Assembly: GCA_947502495.1 (NCBI GenBank)
Contig: CANNAC010000014.1
Span: 1-64,000, forward strand
Reading direction: 5' to 3'
From: an uncultured Flavobacteriaceae bacterium
GTDB taxonomy: Bacteria > Bacteroidota > Bacteroidia > Flavobacteriales > Flavobacteriaceae
Length of the DNA: 64,000 nt
The notes under the pieces were generated by a model. It did no database searches, was not told the origin of the DNA, and was given only the letters and a program-made list of their open reading frames with translations. The position numbers and the translations under genes are program-made. This document shows positions 24,902 to 34,593 of the stretch, piece after piece. Each line of letters starts with the position of its first letter. The first letter of the stretch is position 1.

Positions 24902-26368
24902 ATGAGTTCAAAAAAAATTATAATCGTTGGTTCTGGATTTTCATCCTTATCTGCTTCCTGTTATTTAGCAAGCAAAGGGTTTGATGTAACTATTTTAGAG
25001 AAAAACAAAACGGTTGGCGGAAGAGCAAGACAACTAAAAAGAGATGGTTTTGTTTTCGATATTGGACCAACCTTTTACTGGATGCCCGATGTTTTTGAAC
25101 GATTTTTTAATGATTTTAATACTTCAACTAAAGACTACTACAACCTCAACAAGTTAAATCCTGCCTATCAAATTTACTTTGGAAAGAAAGATTCGATTAG
25201 TATTTCGGACAATTTTGAAGATATAAAAACAACTTTTGAAGGTATTGAAAAAGGCAGCGCTAATAAACTTCAGAAATTTATTGACAAAGCCCAAAGAAAC
25301 TACAACATTGCAATTAAAGATTTAGTGTATAAACCCGGAGTGCATGTGTTTGAAATTATAAACAGTAAAACTATTTTAAAGTTATACGAGTTTATTTTGA
25401 CTATCAAAAAACAGGTTACGGGATATGTAAAAAACAAAAAATTACAGAAAATATTAGAATTCCCGGTGCTATTTCTTGGAGCAAAACCAAGCAATACACC
25501 ATCCTTTTATAATTTTATGAATTATGCCGATTTCAAATTAGGAACTTGGCATCCGGAAGGTGGCATGTACGAAGTTGTTAAAGCGATGACATCCTTATCT
25601 GAAAGTCTTGGTGTAAAAACAATAACAGATTGCGCGGTTGACAACATAAATATTGAAAACAAAAAAGTAGTAAGCGTTAGTACTAAACAAGGCGTAATGC
25701 CATGTGATGTACTATTAAGTGGTGCAGATTATCATCATACAGAAACCTTACTTCCAAAAGAACTAAGACAATATTCGGAATCGTATTGGAATAAAAAAAC
25801 CTTTGCTCCTTCTGCCTTATTATTCTATGTTGGATTTAACAAAAAGCTAAAAGACGTTTCGCATCACACCTTATTTTTTGACACCGATTTTGATGCACAC
25901 GCCAAAACCATTTACGACACCAAAGAATGGGCCGAGAAACCTTTGTTTTATGCAAGTTTCCCAAGTATTACAGATGCATCCACTGCTCCTGACGGAAAAG
26001 AAGCTGGGATATTTTTAATTCCTATTGCGCCAGATGTAGAAGACACGCCAGAAATTAGAGAACACTATTTTAAGCAACTTATAGATAGAGTAGAAAAAAT
26101 CACTGGAGAAGATCTTCAAAACAACATTTTATTTAAAGAATCGTATTGCGTGCAAGACTTTAAAGACGATTATAATTCGTACAAAGGTAACGCCTATGGC
26201 TTAGCGAATACATTGACACAAACACATGTTTTAAGACCAAAATTAAAAAGCAAGAAAGTAGATAATTTATATTTCTGCGGACAACTAACGGTTCCAGGAC
26301 CAGGCGTTCCTCCTTCTTTAATTTCGGGTAAAATAGTAAGTGATTTAATTATAAAAAACATCGCATAA
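24902..26368 (+). CDS. crtI: Phytoene desaturase CrtI
   Basis: A 488-residue FAD-dependent desaturase that converts phytoene to lycopene in four steps at the membrane. The N-terminal dinucleotide-binding motif IIIVGSGFSSLSASCYLASKG and the following VGGRARQ are seen, and the C-terminal GQLTVPGPGVPPSLISGK (about residues 461-478) is the bacterial-type phytoene dehydrogenase signature. It is followed by crtB with one base between. It could instead be a related CrtN-like enzyme, but the crtB/crtZ/cyclase context supports CrtI. Confidence 0.94.
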   Translation: MSSKKIIIVGSGFSSLSASCYLASKGFDVTILEKNKTVGGRARQLKRDGFVFDIGPTFYWMPDVFERFFNDFNTSTKDYYNLNKLNPAYQIYFGKKDSISISDNFEDIKTTFEGIEKGSANKLQKFIDKAQRNYNIAIKDLVYKPGVHVFEIINSKTILKLYEFILTIKKQVTGYVKNKKLQKILEFPVLFLGAKPSNTPSFYNFMNYADFKLGTWHPEGGMYEVVKAMTSLSESLGVKTITDCAVDNINIENKKVVSVSTKQGVMPCDVLLSGADYHHTETLLPKELRQYSESYWNKKTFAPSALLFYVGFNKKLKDVSHHTLFFDTDFDAHAKTIYDTKEWAEKPLFYASFPSITDASTAPDGKEAGIFLIPIAPDVEDTPEIREHYFKQLIDRVEKITGEDLQNNILFKESYCVQDFKDDYNSYKGNAYGLANTLTQTHVLRPKLKSKKVDNLYFCGQLTVPGPGVPPSLISGKIVSDLIIKNIA

Positions 26369-26369
26369 C

Positions 26370-27206
26370 ATGAAAGCATTATTTGATACATCGAGTTTAA
26401 AATGTAGCAAGATTGTTACGAACAGCTACAGCACCTCATTTTCACTAGGCATAAAACTATTTGCTCCTTCTATACGCCCTTCTATTTATGCGATTTATGG
26501 ATTTGTGCGCTATGCCGATGAAATTGTGGACTCTTTTGAAGATTACCCACAAGAAGATTTATTTAATGATTTTGTTGCAGACTATAAGAAATCCTTAGAC
26601 AGAAAGATTAGTTTAAATCCTATTGTAAATTCGTTTCAAGAAGTAGCTCGAAAGTATCATCTACAAAGCTATGCGGATGATTTTTTAAAGCGAATGGAGT
26701 CTGATTTATTGGTAACAGATTACACCACTAAAAAAGCGTATGAAAATTACATCTATGGATCTGCAGATGTTGTTGGTTTAATGTGCTTACGAGTATTTGT
26801 AAATAATGATGATAAAAAATTTGAAGCACTTAAAGAATCTGCAACCCGTTTAGGTTCTGCGTTTCAAAAGGTAAATTTCTTGAGAGACATTAAAGAAGAT
26901 ACCGAAAACTTAGGTCGATCGTATTTTCCAAATTTAGATAGCAATTCACTAAACAATTCGAATAAAGAAGAAATAATAAAAGACATTGAAAAGGATTTTC
27001 AAGAAGCATATAAAGGCATCATTCAACTACCTTTAGAAAGTAGACTTGGCGTTTATATCGCGTATCGTTATTATTTAAAATTATTAAAGAAACTTAAAAA
27101 AGCAGATCCTGAAAAGATTTTAAGCGGAAGAATAAGGGTTTCTAATCCACTAAAATTAGTTATACTGACTAAATCGTATATACGATATAAATTAAATGCG
27201 TATTAA
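26370..27206 (+). CDS. crtB: Phytoene synthase CrtB
   Basis: A 278-residue squalene/phytoene synthase-family enzyme that condenses two geranylgeranyl diphosphates to phytoene. The two Asp-rich motifs that bind Mg-diphosphate are D50EIVD54 and D173IKED177, and YIYGSADVVGLM lies at 127-138. It is translationally close to crtI (one base between them) and precedes crtZ by 29 bp. No geranylgeranyl diphosphate synthase (CrtE) is seen in the window, so that must be encoded elsewhere. Confidence 0.94.
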   Translation: MKALFDTSSLKCSKIVTNSYSTSFSLGIKLFAPSIRPSIYAIYGFVRYADEIVDSFEDYPQEDLFNDFVADYKKSLDRKISLNPIVNSFQEVARKYHLQSYADDFLKRMESDLLVTDYTTKKAYENYIYGSADVVGLMCLRVFVNNDDKKFEALKESATRLGSAFQKVNFLRDIKEDTENLGRSYFPNLDSNSLNNSNKEEIIKDIEKDFQEAYKGIIQLPLESRLGVYIAYRYYLKLLKKLKKADPEKILSGRIRVSNPLKLVILTKSYIRYKLNAY

Positions 27207-27235
27207 TTTTAACCGATTAAGTATCTTACAACATC

Positions 27236-27694
27236 ATGAATATTATACTATACATACTAATTACAATAGCCACATTTTCGTGCATGGAAGTGGTTACTTG
27301 GCTTACTCATAAATATATAATGCATGGCTTTTTATGGTATTTACATGCAGATCATCACGAACCAAAATACCCGCATGCTTTTGAAAAGAACGATGCCTTT
27401 TTTGTCATTTTCGCCATTCCTAGCATACTACTATTATACTTTGGTGTACATCCAAATTTAAACTACCAATTCTTTATTGGCTTAGGTATTTTCTTTTATG
27501 GTATGAGTTACTTCTTAATTCACGACGTACTTATTCACCAACGCTTTAAATGGTTTAAAAACACGAAAAACAAATATCTTATCGGCTTAAGAAAAGCACA
27601 TAAAGTACATCATAAACATTTAGGAAAACAGGAAGGAGAATGTTTTGGAATGTTGTTTGTTCCGAAAAAGTACCATAACACGTTTAAAAAATAA
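27236..27694 (+). CDS. crtZ: Beta-carotene hydroxylase CrtZ
   Basis: A 152-residue di-iron membrane hydroxylase that adds 3-OH groups to the beta rings, giving zeaxanthin. All four His clusters of the family are present: H25xxxxH30, H37xxH40H41, H96xxxxH101 and H122xxH125H126. Several hydrophobic segments lie between them. Length is usual for CrtZ. It lies between crtB and the lycopene cyclase, with three bases to the cyclase start. Confidence 0.93.
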   Translation: MNIILYILITIATFSCMEVVTWLTHKYIMHGFLWYLHADHHEPKYPHAFEKNDAFFVIFAIPSILLLYFGVHPNLNYQFFIGLGIFFYGMSYFLIHDVLIHQRFKWFKNTKNKYLIGLRKAHKVHHKHLGKQEGECFGMLFVPKKYHNTFKK

Positions 27695-27697
27695 TCC

Positions 27698-28399
27698 ATG
27701 CAATCATACACCTATCTTATTGTAGATATAGCTTGTATTGCGGTTCCATTTATCGCGAGTTTTTATAAAAAACACGCTTTTTACAAAGAGTGGAGTTCTT
27801 TTTTTAAAGCCAACATTATTGTTGCTTTACTATTTATTATTTGGGATTCTATTTTCACAAACCTAGGTATTTGGGGTTTTAACACCGATTATTTAACAGG
27901 AATTCATTTAGGTAATTTACCAATAGAAGAGGTTCTATTTTTTATCTGCATTCCGTATTGCTGTGTCTTTACCTATTTCGCCTTACAACATATTATTAAC
28001 CATAATCCTTTAGAAAAAACAGCATCGGTTTTAAGTTCTTTCTTCATAATTACCCTTTTTGTAGTTGGCCTTTTTCATTTTGAAAAACTATACACCTCTA
28101 TTACTTTTTTAAGTACGGCTATTTTTCTAACCTATTTAAAGCTTAAGAAAATTAATCTTTCTTACCACTATCTCACGTATTTTTTAATTCTACCTTTCTT
28201 TTTTATTAGTAATGGTATTCTTACTGGAAGCTTTTTAGTAGAACCTATTGTTTGGTACAATGATGCGGAAAATCTAGGAATTAGAATTGGTAATATCCCT
28301 GTGGAAGACTCCATTTACGGATTGCTTCTTATTTTTATGAATATAGAATTATATCGTTATTTTAAAAACAGAAAAACTAAGGTGTTAGGCGAAAAATAA
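27698..28399 (+). CDS. Lycopene beta-cyclase, fused CrtYcd type
   Basis: A 233-residue polytopic membrane protein with two related lycopene-cyclase domains, the arrangement seen in fused CrtYc-CrtYd proteins. The first domain has LGNLPIEEVLFF at residues 71-82, the second IGNIPVEDSIYG at 197-208; the acidic pair in each is characteristic. It closes both ends of lycopene to beta rings and so supplies beta-carotene to CrtZ. It is the last gene of the crt operon, and its last 23 bases overlap the 3' end of the convergent acetyltransferase gene. Confidence 0.9.
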   Translation: MQSYTYLIVDIACIAVPFIASFYKKHAFYKEWSSFFKANIIVALLFIIWDSIFTNLGIWGFNTDYLTGIHLGNLPIEEVLFFICIPYCCVFTYFALQHIINHNPLEKTASVLSSFFIITLFVVGLFHFEKLYTSITFLSTAIFLTYLKLKKINLSYHYLTYFLILPFFFISNGILTGSFLVEPIVWYNDAENLGIRIGNIPVEDSIYGLLLIFMNIELYRYFKNRKTKVLGEK

Positions 28400-28898
28400 T
28401 ATTATTTGGAAATCCTTCATCTTTCCTATCCTGTTCCATATTAAAACTATTCTTTTCTAAAAGTGCTATAGAACCTTTATTGTGTTTACTGGTAAATGCT
28501 TCGATAGCTTCTAATTTAAGTGTATTAAAACCAAAACGCACAACACATTGTAAAGCTTCGTTCATGATTCCTTTATTGTGATATTCTGGCAATAAATCAT
28601 AACCAACCTCCGCTGTTTTTCGGTCTGTACTAAAATTCCATAGGCAAATGCTTCCTATTTGTACAGCTTGATCATTAAGGTTTATAATCCAAGAAATAGA
28701 TTCGTTATTATCTATAAATTTTACTAACTCTTGGGTTTTTTCTTCCGCTTCAGAAAGCAACTTGAAAGGCGCTCTTGCAATGTATTGTACTACTTCTAGA
28801 TTAGAACGAAGTGCAAAAACGATAGCTACATCCTTCCTATTTAAAATGCGTAATGTTAATCTGTCGGTTTGTATTTCTTTAACGTCTTTGAATTGCAT
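28377..28898 (-). CDS. GNAT-family N-acetyltransferase, RimJ/RimL-like
   Basis: A 173-residue acetyltransferase. The N-terminus (TDRLTLRILNRKDV) and the acetyl-CoA segment (EVGYDLLPEYHNKGIMNEALQCVVRFGFNTLKLEAIEAFT, split over motif A and B, about residues 107-146) match RimJ/RimL-type proteins, which acetylate N-termini of ribosomal proteins or, in many cases, unknown amines. The substrate cannot be told. It is transcribed alone between the crt operon and clpX. Confidence 0.85.
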   Translation of the reverse strand: MQFKDVKEIQTDRLTLRILNRKDVAIVFALRSNLEVVQYIARAPFKLLSEAEEKTQELVKFIDNNESISWIINLNDQAVQIGSICLWNFSTDRKTAEVGYDLLPEYHNKGIMNEALQCVVRFGFNTLKLEAIEAFTSKHNKGSIALLEKNSFNMEQDRKDEGFPNNIIFRLTP

Positions 28899-28910
28899 GG
28901 TTTAATATAT

Positions 28911-28949
28911 AAAAAAAGCCATTTATAAATAAATTTATAAATGGCTTTT
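28911..28949 (-). terminator. Terminator after clpX
   Basis: A 17-bp stem (28914-28930 with 28933-28949) has a two-base loop and a run of T on the minus strand. It lies between clpX and the acetyltransferase gene and ends leftward clpX transcription. Confidence 0.8.
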
Positions 28950-28972
28950 ATAGGTATTACAACAAATAAAAA

Positions 28973-30205
28973 TTATGAAACTGCTTTCAATTTTTTTATG
29001 GTTGTCTTAGTCAATTTTTCTTCTGCGTACTCTTGCGTTACATTTAATGCTTTCTCTTTACTACCTGGTAGCTCAAACATAGCATCGGTTAAAATTTCTT
29101 CGCATAGTGCACGTAAACCACGAGCTCCTAACTTATACTCTATTGCTTTACCAACAATAAAATCTAAAGCGCCATCTGCAATACTAAACTCGATATCATC
29201 CATTTCGAATAATTTCTTGTATTGCTTAATAATTGCATTTTTAGGTTCTGTTAAAATCGCTCTTAATGTTTTAGCATCTAAAGGATCCATGTATGTTAAT
29301 ACAGGAAGACGACCAATAATTTCAGGAATTAAACCAAAGTCTTTTAAATCTTTTGGAATAATATATTGTAATAAGTGGTTTTGATCTACAACATTATCAC
29401 TCATAGAAGCAGAATAACCAACGGCTTGCATGTTTAATCTCTTAGAGATTACACGATCAATACCATCAAAAGCTCCACCAGCTATGAATAAAATATTTTC
29501 TGTATTTACTTCTATAAATTTCTGGTCTGGATGTTTACGACCTCCTTTTGGCGGCACATTTACAACAGTACCTTCAAGAAGTTTTAATAATGCTTGTTGT
29601 ACACCTTCACCAGAAACATCACGAGTTATAGATGGATTATCACTCTTACGCGCAATTTTATCTATTTCGTCAATAAAAACAATACCTTTTTCTGCTTTCT
29701 CTAAATTGTAATCTGCAGCCTGAAGTAATCTTGTTAAAATACTTTCAACATCTTCACCAACATAACCTGCTTCTGTTAATACAGTAGCATCTACAATAGC
29801 CAAAGGTACATTAAGCATTTTAGCAATAGTTTTAGCCATTAAGGTTTTACCTGTTCCAGTTTGACCAACCATAATGATATTTGATTTTTGAATCTCAATA
29901 TCATCATCACTTGGTGGTTGCAATAATCTTTTATAGTGATTATATACAGCAACAGACATTACTTTTTTAGTCGCTTCTTGTCCGATGATATACTCATCTA
30001 AAAAGCCCTTAATTTTTTTCGGCTTACGTAATACTAATTCTGCAGAAAGGTCGCTATTATCGGTTTGTTTTGATTCTTCAATAACAATACCATGTGCTTG
30101 CTCAATACATCGATCACAAATATGTGCATCTAATCCTGCAATTAATAAGTTTGTTTCGGGTTTTTTACGTCCACAAAACGAACATTCTAAATCTTCTTTT
30201 GCCAT
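28973..30205 (-). CDS. clpX: ATP-dependent Clp protease ATPase subunit ClpX
   Basis: A 410-residue AAA+ unfoldase. The N-terminal zinc-binding domain has C8xxC11 and C30xxC33. Walker A GQTGTGKT is at 114-121, the pore loop GYVG follows about residue 147, and Walker [13 protein letters not shown] comes at about 175. It unfolds tagged substrates and feeds them to ClpP. It lies downstream of clpP and tig in the order tig-clpP-clpX, with a 90-bp gap after clpP. Length is usual. Confidence 0.97.
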   Translation of the reverse strand: MAKEDLECSFCGRKKPETNLLIAGLDAHICDRCIEQAHGIVIEESKQTDNSDLSAELVLRKPKKIKGFLDEYIIGQEATKKVMSVAVYNHYKRLLQPPSDDDIEIQKSNIIMVGQTGTGKTLMAKTIAKMLNVPLAIVDATVLTEAGYVGEDVESILTRLLQAADYNLEKAEKGIVFIDEIDKIARKSDNPSITRDVSGEGVQQALLKLLEGTVVNVPPKGGRKHPDQKFIEVNTENILFIAGGAFDGIDRVISKRLNMQAVGYSASMSDNVVDQNHLLQYIIPKDLKDFGLIPEIIGRLPVLTYMDPLDAKTLRAILTEPKNAIIKQYKKLFEMDDIEFSIADGALDFIVGKAIEYKLGARGLRALCEEILTDAMFELPGSKEKALNVTQEYAEEKLTKTTIKKLKAVS

Positions 30206-30295
30206 TACTTAAATTATATTATCATTCTTGACGTGGTAAAAACCTATTCATATAAGAGGTTTCCACTATGTTAGATATGACAGTTTACTTTTGTT

Positions 30296-30970
30296 TTAGC
30301 TTCTCACTAAAATCTCATCAATCATTCCGTATTCTTTCGCTTTATCCGATTTCATCCAATAATCACGATCTGAATCGTTATATACTTTGTCGTAATCTTG
30401 ACCAGAATGCTTACTAATAATATTATAAAGCTCTTCTTTTAAGATTAAGATTTCACGTGCAGTAATTTCTATATCACTAGCCTGTCCTTGTGCACCACCT
30501 AAAGGTTGGTGAATCATTACACGAGAATGCGTTAAACCACTACGTTTTCCTTTTGTTCCAGCACATAATAAAACAGCTCCCATAGACGCTGCCATTCCTG
30601 TACAAATTGTAGCTACGTCTGGTTTGATAAACTGCATCGTATCATAAATACCAAGACCTGCATATACACTTCCTCCTGGAGAGTTGATGTATATTTGAAT
30701 GTCTTTATTAGCATCTGTACTTTCTAAGAACAATAATTGTGCTTGAATGATATTAGCAACTTGGTCGTTAATACCAGTTCCTAAGAAGATGATTCTATCC
30801 ATCATTAAACGTGAAAACACATCGAATATAGCGATGTTCATTTGACGTTCTTCAATGATATTCGGTGTCAAATTTGTAGGATACATGCTACTAATTATCT
30901 TATTGTAGTATGTACTACTAATTCCTTGGTCTTTTATTGCGAATTTTTCGAATTCTTTTCCGTAATCCAT
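30296..30970 (-). CDS. clpP: ATP-dependent Clp protease proteolytic subunit ClpP
   Basis: A 224-residue serine peptidase subunit of the Clp complex. The catalytic triad is S129 in GMAASMG, H154 in MIHQP and D203 in DRDYWM. The N-terminal 30 residues are longer than in E. coli and would be a propeptide. It forms two stacked seven-member rings that degrade substrates unfolded by ClpX. It lies between tig and clpX, as in many bacteria. Confidence 0.97.
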   Translation of the reverse strand: MDYGKEFEKFAIKDQGISSTYYNKIISSMYPTNLTPNIIEERQMNIAIFDVFSRLMMDRIIFLGTGINDQVANIIQAQLLFLESTDANKDIQIYINSPGGSVYAGLGIYDTMQFIKPDVATICTGMAASMGAVLLCAGTKGKRSGLTHSRVMIHQPLGGAQGQASDIEITAREILILKEELYNIISKHSGQDYDKVYNDSDRDYWMKSDKAKEYGMIDEILVRS

Positions 30971-30996
30971 ATGTTGATATAAAAATTATAGTTATT

Positions 30997-31031
30997 AAAA
31001 AAGGCGTTAAAACGTAAAAGTTTCAACGCCT
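30997..31031 (-). terminator. Terminator between tig and clpP
   Basis: On the minus strand the stem AGGCGTTGAAAC/GTTTTAACGCCT (one mismatch) is followed by a run of T. It ends the tig transcript, so clpP probably has its own promoter. Confidence 0.7.
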
Positions 31032-31100
31032 AAATATAAGGATTTATTCTTTAAAATTATGTTAACACTTACATAAGCTAAGTGTAACTATTTTGCCTTC

Positions 31101-32429
31101 TTATTTATCTCCGTAAACTTCTTTTACAAAGTCTTCGTACGTTAATTCTTTTACCTTAACGTTTGCCTTTTCTTTATAGATACTTAATAAACGTTGGCTA
31201 ACGATTTGTTCTGATATTTTACGAGCTTCTTCTTGGTTAGATAAAACACGCGCAGCAATATCGTCTAGTTCTTTTTCTGAAGGATTCATTTGTCCGAACT
31301 GCGCCATTTGTGCTTTAATCATGTTTTTAGCATGCCCTTGAATATCTTCTAAGGTTACTTGAATTTTGTTATCTGTGATTAATTTCCCTTCAATTAATTG
31401 GTAACGTAAGCTTTTTTCCGACTTTTCATATTCGTCTTTTGCTTGGTCTTCACTTAATTGTTGTTCTCCTGCAGTTTGCATCCATTTTTGCAAGAATGCT
31501 GCTGGTAAATCGAATTTAGTGTTCTCTACTAAATACTCTGTAACATCATTTAAAAGTTTTTGATCTCCTTGTTGCACGAATTGTTTTTCGGCATCTTCTT
31601 TAATCTTTTCTTTTAACTCAGAAACAGAAGTTACGCTACCATCTGCAAATAATTTAGTAAATAACTCTTGGTCTAAATCTGCAAGCTCACGTTGGTTAAT
31701 TTCTGTAACGGTAAACGTTACTTCAATTTCTAAACCATGTGCTTCTTCATGTTGTACTTTTAATGCATGCATTAAATCATGATCGTCGCTATATAAACCT
31801 TTTGTTTTTAAAGTAATTACATCACCAACTTTAGCGCCAACAAATTTCTTTGCGTTTGCAGCTCCTTTAAGTTTATCTAAAGTGATGGTAACTGTATTTT
31901 CAATTTCTTTTTCTTCATTCTTAAAAGTTCCAGTTATTTCACTGTCTTTTTCGATTGCTGTTTGCGAAATTAATTTACCGTATTGTTTTTGGATGTTTAC
32001 GATTTGATCGTCAATCATTTTATCTCCAGCAACAATATTATAGTGTGTTATTGCTTTTTTACTTTTTAAATCTACGCTAAATTCTGGTGCTAAACCTAAT
32101 TCAAATTCAAAAGAAAAGCTTTCTGCTTCCCAATTAATTTCGTCTTGTACTTTAGGTAACGGTTGCCCTAAAACATCTAACTTTTCTTCTGTTAAATATT
32201 TATTTAAACCTTCTTGTAAAAGTTTGTTAACCTCATCCACTAAAACGGCTTTACCGTATTGTTTCTTCACCATTCCCATTGGCACGTGACCTTTTCTAAA
32301 TCCAGGAATGTTAGCAGTTTTTCTATAATCAACTAAGATTTTTTCAATTTTGTCGCTATAATCTTCTTTAGCGATTTCTACTTTTACTACTGCATTTAAT
32401 GCATCAATGTTTTCTCTTGTAATATTCAT
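31101..32429 (-). CDS. tig: Trigger factor
   Basis: A 442-residue ribosome-bound chaperone. The ribosome-binding loop GFRKGHVPMGMVKKQYG (about residues 43-59) is clear. The middle is a PPIase/FKBP-like domain that looks degenerate, and the C-terminal helical domain has the long arms that cradle nascent chains. It acts at the polypeptide exit tunnel. A good promoter lies about 110 bp upstream. It precedes clpP and clpX, a usual arrangement. Confidence 0.95.
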   Translation of the reverse strand: MNITRENIDALNAVVKVEIAKEDYSDKIEKILVDYRKTANIPGFRKGHVPMGMVKKQYGKAVLVDEVNKLLQEGLNKYLTEEKLDVLGQPLPKVQDEINWEAESFSFEFELGLAPEFSVDLKSKKAITHYNIVAGDKMIDDQIVNIQKQYGKLISQTAIEKDSEITGTFKNEEKEIENTVTITLDKLKGAANAKKFVGAKVGDVITLKTKGLYSDDHDLMHALKVQHEEAHGLEIEVTFTVTEINQRELADLDQELFTKLFADGSVTSVSELKEKIKEDAEKQFVQQGDQKLLNDVTEYLVENTKFDLPAAFLQKWMQTAGEQQLSEDQAKDEYEKSEKSLRYQLIEGKLITDNKIQVTLEDIQGHAKNMIKAQMAQFGQMNPSEKELDDIAARVLSNQEEARKISEQIVSQRLLSIYKEKANVKVKELTYEDFVKEVYGDK

Positions 32430-32538
32430 TATAAATGATATAAAACCCTAAAAGGGCATTTAACACTAGTTTAGATTCCCATTTTCATGAGAAACACAAT
32501 TTAAAAGAAACGAAAAGCATTTCTATTAAAAAGGAGTG

Positions 32539-32568
32539 CAAAAATACTACTTTTTTACACTACAACAA
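32539..32568 (-). promoter_or_regulatory. Promoter of tig
   Basis: On the minus strand TTG, 19 bases and TATTTTTG match the Bacteroidota -33/-7 consensus. The 5' leader would be about 100 nt. Confidence 0.6.
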
Positions 32569-32593
32569 AGTTTTTAACGTATTGAAAATTAGC

Positions 32594-32941
32594 CTACTTT
32601 TTATCTTGTTTTAAAAAAGATTGCAACAAAGATTGCAGAATACTTAAAAGCACACTAAAAAGCATTGCTGTCCAGAAGCTAGGAATATCAAAACCAGTCA
32701 CAAAATTACTTGCTAAAAGTATAATGCACGTATTAATAACGAACATAAACAAGCCTAAAGTCACTATGGTTATCGGCAAGGTTAGTATCACTAAAATAGG
32801 TTTTACTATAAGGTTTAAAATAGACAGAACTACTGCTACAACAATAGCTGTTGCATAACCATCTAGATGTACACCATTTAAAAAACTAGCTAAAGCAAAT
32901 ACAGCAATAGCATTAAGTAAGAGTCTTATTATTAAGTTCAT
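32594..32941 (-). CDS. Small membrane protein, phage-holin-4-like (YvlD-type)
   Basis: A 115-residue protein with four transmembrane segments. It has the pattern NLIVKPILVILTLPITIVTLGLF typical of the YvlD/phage holin superfamily IV of four-TM proteins, which in most cases are chromosomal proteins and not phage genes. Nothing phage-like is next to it. Function is unknown. It lies 47 bp downstream of the alpha/beta hydrolase gene, in the same direction. Confidence 0.85.
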   Translation of the reverse strand: MNLIIRLLLNAIAVFALASFLNGVHLDGYATAIVVAVVLSILNLIVKPILVILTLPITIVTLGLFMFVINTCIILLASNFVTGFDIPSFWTAMLFSVLLSILQSLLQSFLKQDKK

Positions 32942-32988
32942 TTTTTTGTTTATTAAATTAGTACTTATTATATATGCAACGGCACCAT

Positions 32989-33768
32989 CTAATTTACAAA
33001 ATCTATTACAGCTTTATAGAAATCTTCCGGGTTTTCTGCATGTAACCAATGTCCTGCGTTTGCAATAGTTGTAATATTTGCTAACGGGAAATGTCTTTTA
33101 ATTAACGTTTCGTCATGTAATGCAATGTATTCACTTTTATCGCCACGAAGAAACAAAGTGTCTTTGTCAAATTTGGCATGCATTGGTAATGCTTCGCCAA
33201 CCTCACTCACGCTTTCTTTTAAAGCTTCTAGATTTATTCGAAGTGCTAATTTTCCTTTTTCTATCCAATATAGATTTTTAAGTAAAAACTGTCTCGTTCC
33301 AGGTTCTGAAACATAATTCGCTAATACTTTATCTGCTGCACCTCTAGATTTTAGTTCTTCAAAATTCAGACTACTTAATCCTTCTAAAATAGCATCGTGA
33401 TGAATTGGGTAAAATCTTGGTGAAATATCGGCAATTATTAATTTTGAAACTAGTTCTGGATATTCTGTAGCAAACAACATAGCCGTTTTCCCTCCCATAG
33501 AATGTCCTAACAAAACAATATCTTCTAGTTTATATGCTTCACAATAGTTTTTTAAGTCTTCTACTAAAGCATCATAATTAAAAAGAGCACTATGAAAACT
33601 TCTACCATGATTACGCTGATCTACCAAATGCACTTGAAAACCAGCTTCGCTAAAATGATTACCAAGTGTTTTCCAATTATCGCTCATGCCTAAAAAGCCA
33701 TGAAGAATAATAAATGGTTTTCCTTCTCCTAATATATTAGATTGTAATATTTCTTTATTTGTCAACAA
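32989..33768 (-). CDS. Alpha/beta-fold hydrolase
   Basis: A 259-residue soluble hydrolase. The oxyanion motif HGFLGMSDNW, the nucleophile elbow GHSMGGK (about residues 90-96) with catalytic Ser, the acid (LRGDKSEY at about 207) and the His in NAGHWLHAENP are all present. This layout is typical of YbfF-type esterases. The substrate is unknown. It lies 20 bp downstream of pdxJ, so it is probably in that transcript. Confidence 0.88.
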   Translation of the reverse strand: MLTNKEILQSNILGEGKPFIILHGFLGMSDNWKTLGNHFSEAGFQVHLVDQRNHGRSFHSALFNYDALVEDLKNYCEAYKLEDIVLLGHSMGGKTAMLFATEYPELVSKLIIADISPRFYPIHHDAILEGLSSLNFEELKSRGAADKVLANYVSEPGTRQFLLKNLYWIEKGKLALRINLEALKESVSEVGEALPMHAKFDKDTLFLRGDKSEYIALHDETLIKRHFPLANITTIANAGHWLHAENPEDFYKAVIDFVN

Positions 33769-33788
33769 GCTGCTTGTATTTATAATTC

Positions 33789-34502
33789 TTATTTAAGTCG
33801 TTGTAAATACATTTGTATTACATTTTCTACACCAAGATAAAGGCTTTCCGAAATTAATGCATGCCCGATAGAAACTTCTAATAATCCAGGAATGTTTTCT
33901 TTAAAGAATTTCATATTATCTAAAGACAAATCGTGTCCAGCATTTATACCCAAACCAAGTGTATTACTTAATTCGGCGCAAGCTGCGTATGGCTTAATAG
34001 CGTCGCGATTCCCTAAAGAATACTGATGCGCAAAGGCTTCGGTGTATAATTCTATTCTATCTGCTCCCGTTTCTTTTGCTCCTTCTATTTGTTTTACATC
34101 TGGATCTACAAAAATGGAAGTTCTAATGCCGTTCATTTTAAACTCCTGAATCACTTCCACTAAAAAATCTTTATGTTTAATAGTATCCCAACCAGCGTTA
34201 CTCGTAATGGCACTTATACTATCTGGAACCAAAGTAACTTGGGTTGGTTTTATTGCTAAAACCATTTCTATAAACTTAGGAATTGGGTTTCCTTCTATAT
34301 TGTATTCGGTGTATACTTCTGGCTTTAAATCGTAAGCATCTTGATAGCGAATATGTCTTTCATCTGGTCTTGGATGAATGGTTACTCCTTCTGCTCCAAA
34401 ACGCTGTACATCTTTAGCAAACTGAACTACATTAGGCAAATCTCCACCTCGTGAATTTCTTAAAGTAGCTATCTTATTTATATTTACACTTAGTTTTGTC
34501 AT
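33789..34502 (-). CDS. pdxJ: Pyridoxine 5'-phosphate synthase PdxJ
   Basis: A 237-residue TIM-barrel enzyme that condenses 1-deoxyxylulose 5-phosphate with 3-amino-2-oxopropyl phosphate to pyridoxine 5'-phosphate (DXP-dependent vitamin B6 route). It starts MTKLSVNINKIATLRNSRGG, which includes the NINKIATLRN motif, and has TIHPRPDERHI at about 44-54 and GINAGHDLSLDN near residue 190. ATG 34502 was chosen over a start ten residues upstream, because the conserved N-terminus begins there. It shares a 91-bp divergent gap with the CBS gene. Confidence 0.95.
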   Translation of the reverse strand: MTKLSVNINKIATLRNSRGGDLPNVVQFAKDVQRFGAEGVTIHPRPDERHIRYQDAYDLKPEVYTEYNIEGNPIPKFIEMVLAIKPTQVTLVPDSISAITSNAGWDTIKHKDFLVEVIQEFKMNGIRTSIFVDPDVKQIEGAKETGADRIELYTEAFAHQYSLGNRDAIKPYAACAELSNTLGLGINAGHDLSLDNMKFFKENIPGLLEVSIGHALISESLYLGVENVIQMYLQRLK

Positions 34503-34593
34503 TATATAAAGTATTAAAGTACAAAAATACAAACTAGAACCGCCTTATTGTGCTATTTTTTTGATTAATTTGCAGAAGCAAAAAAGAAGAAAA

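Noticed and set aside
28941-30212. Plus-strand frames within clpX
   Set aside because: clpX is intact and conserved on the other strand, and these frames have no independent support.
32594-32941. Phage remnant because of a holin-like protein
   Set aside because: YvlD/holin-IV-like proteins are common chromosomal proteins, and no other phage gene lies near it.
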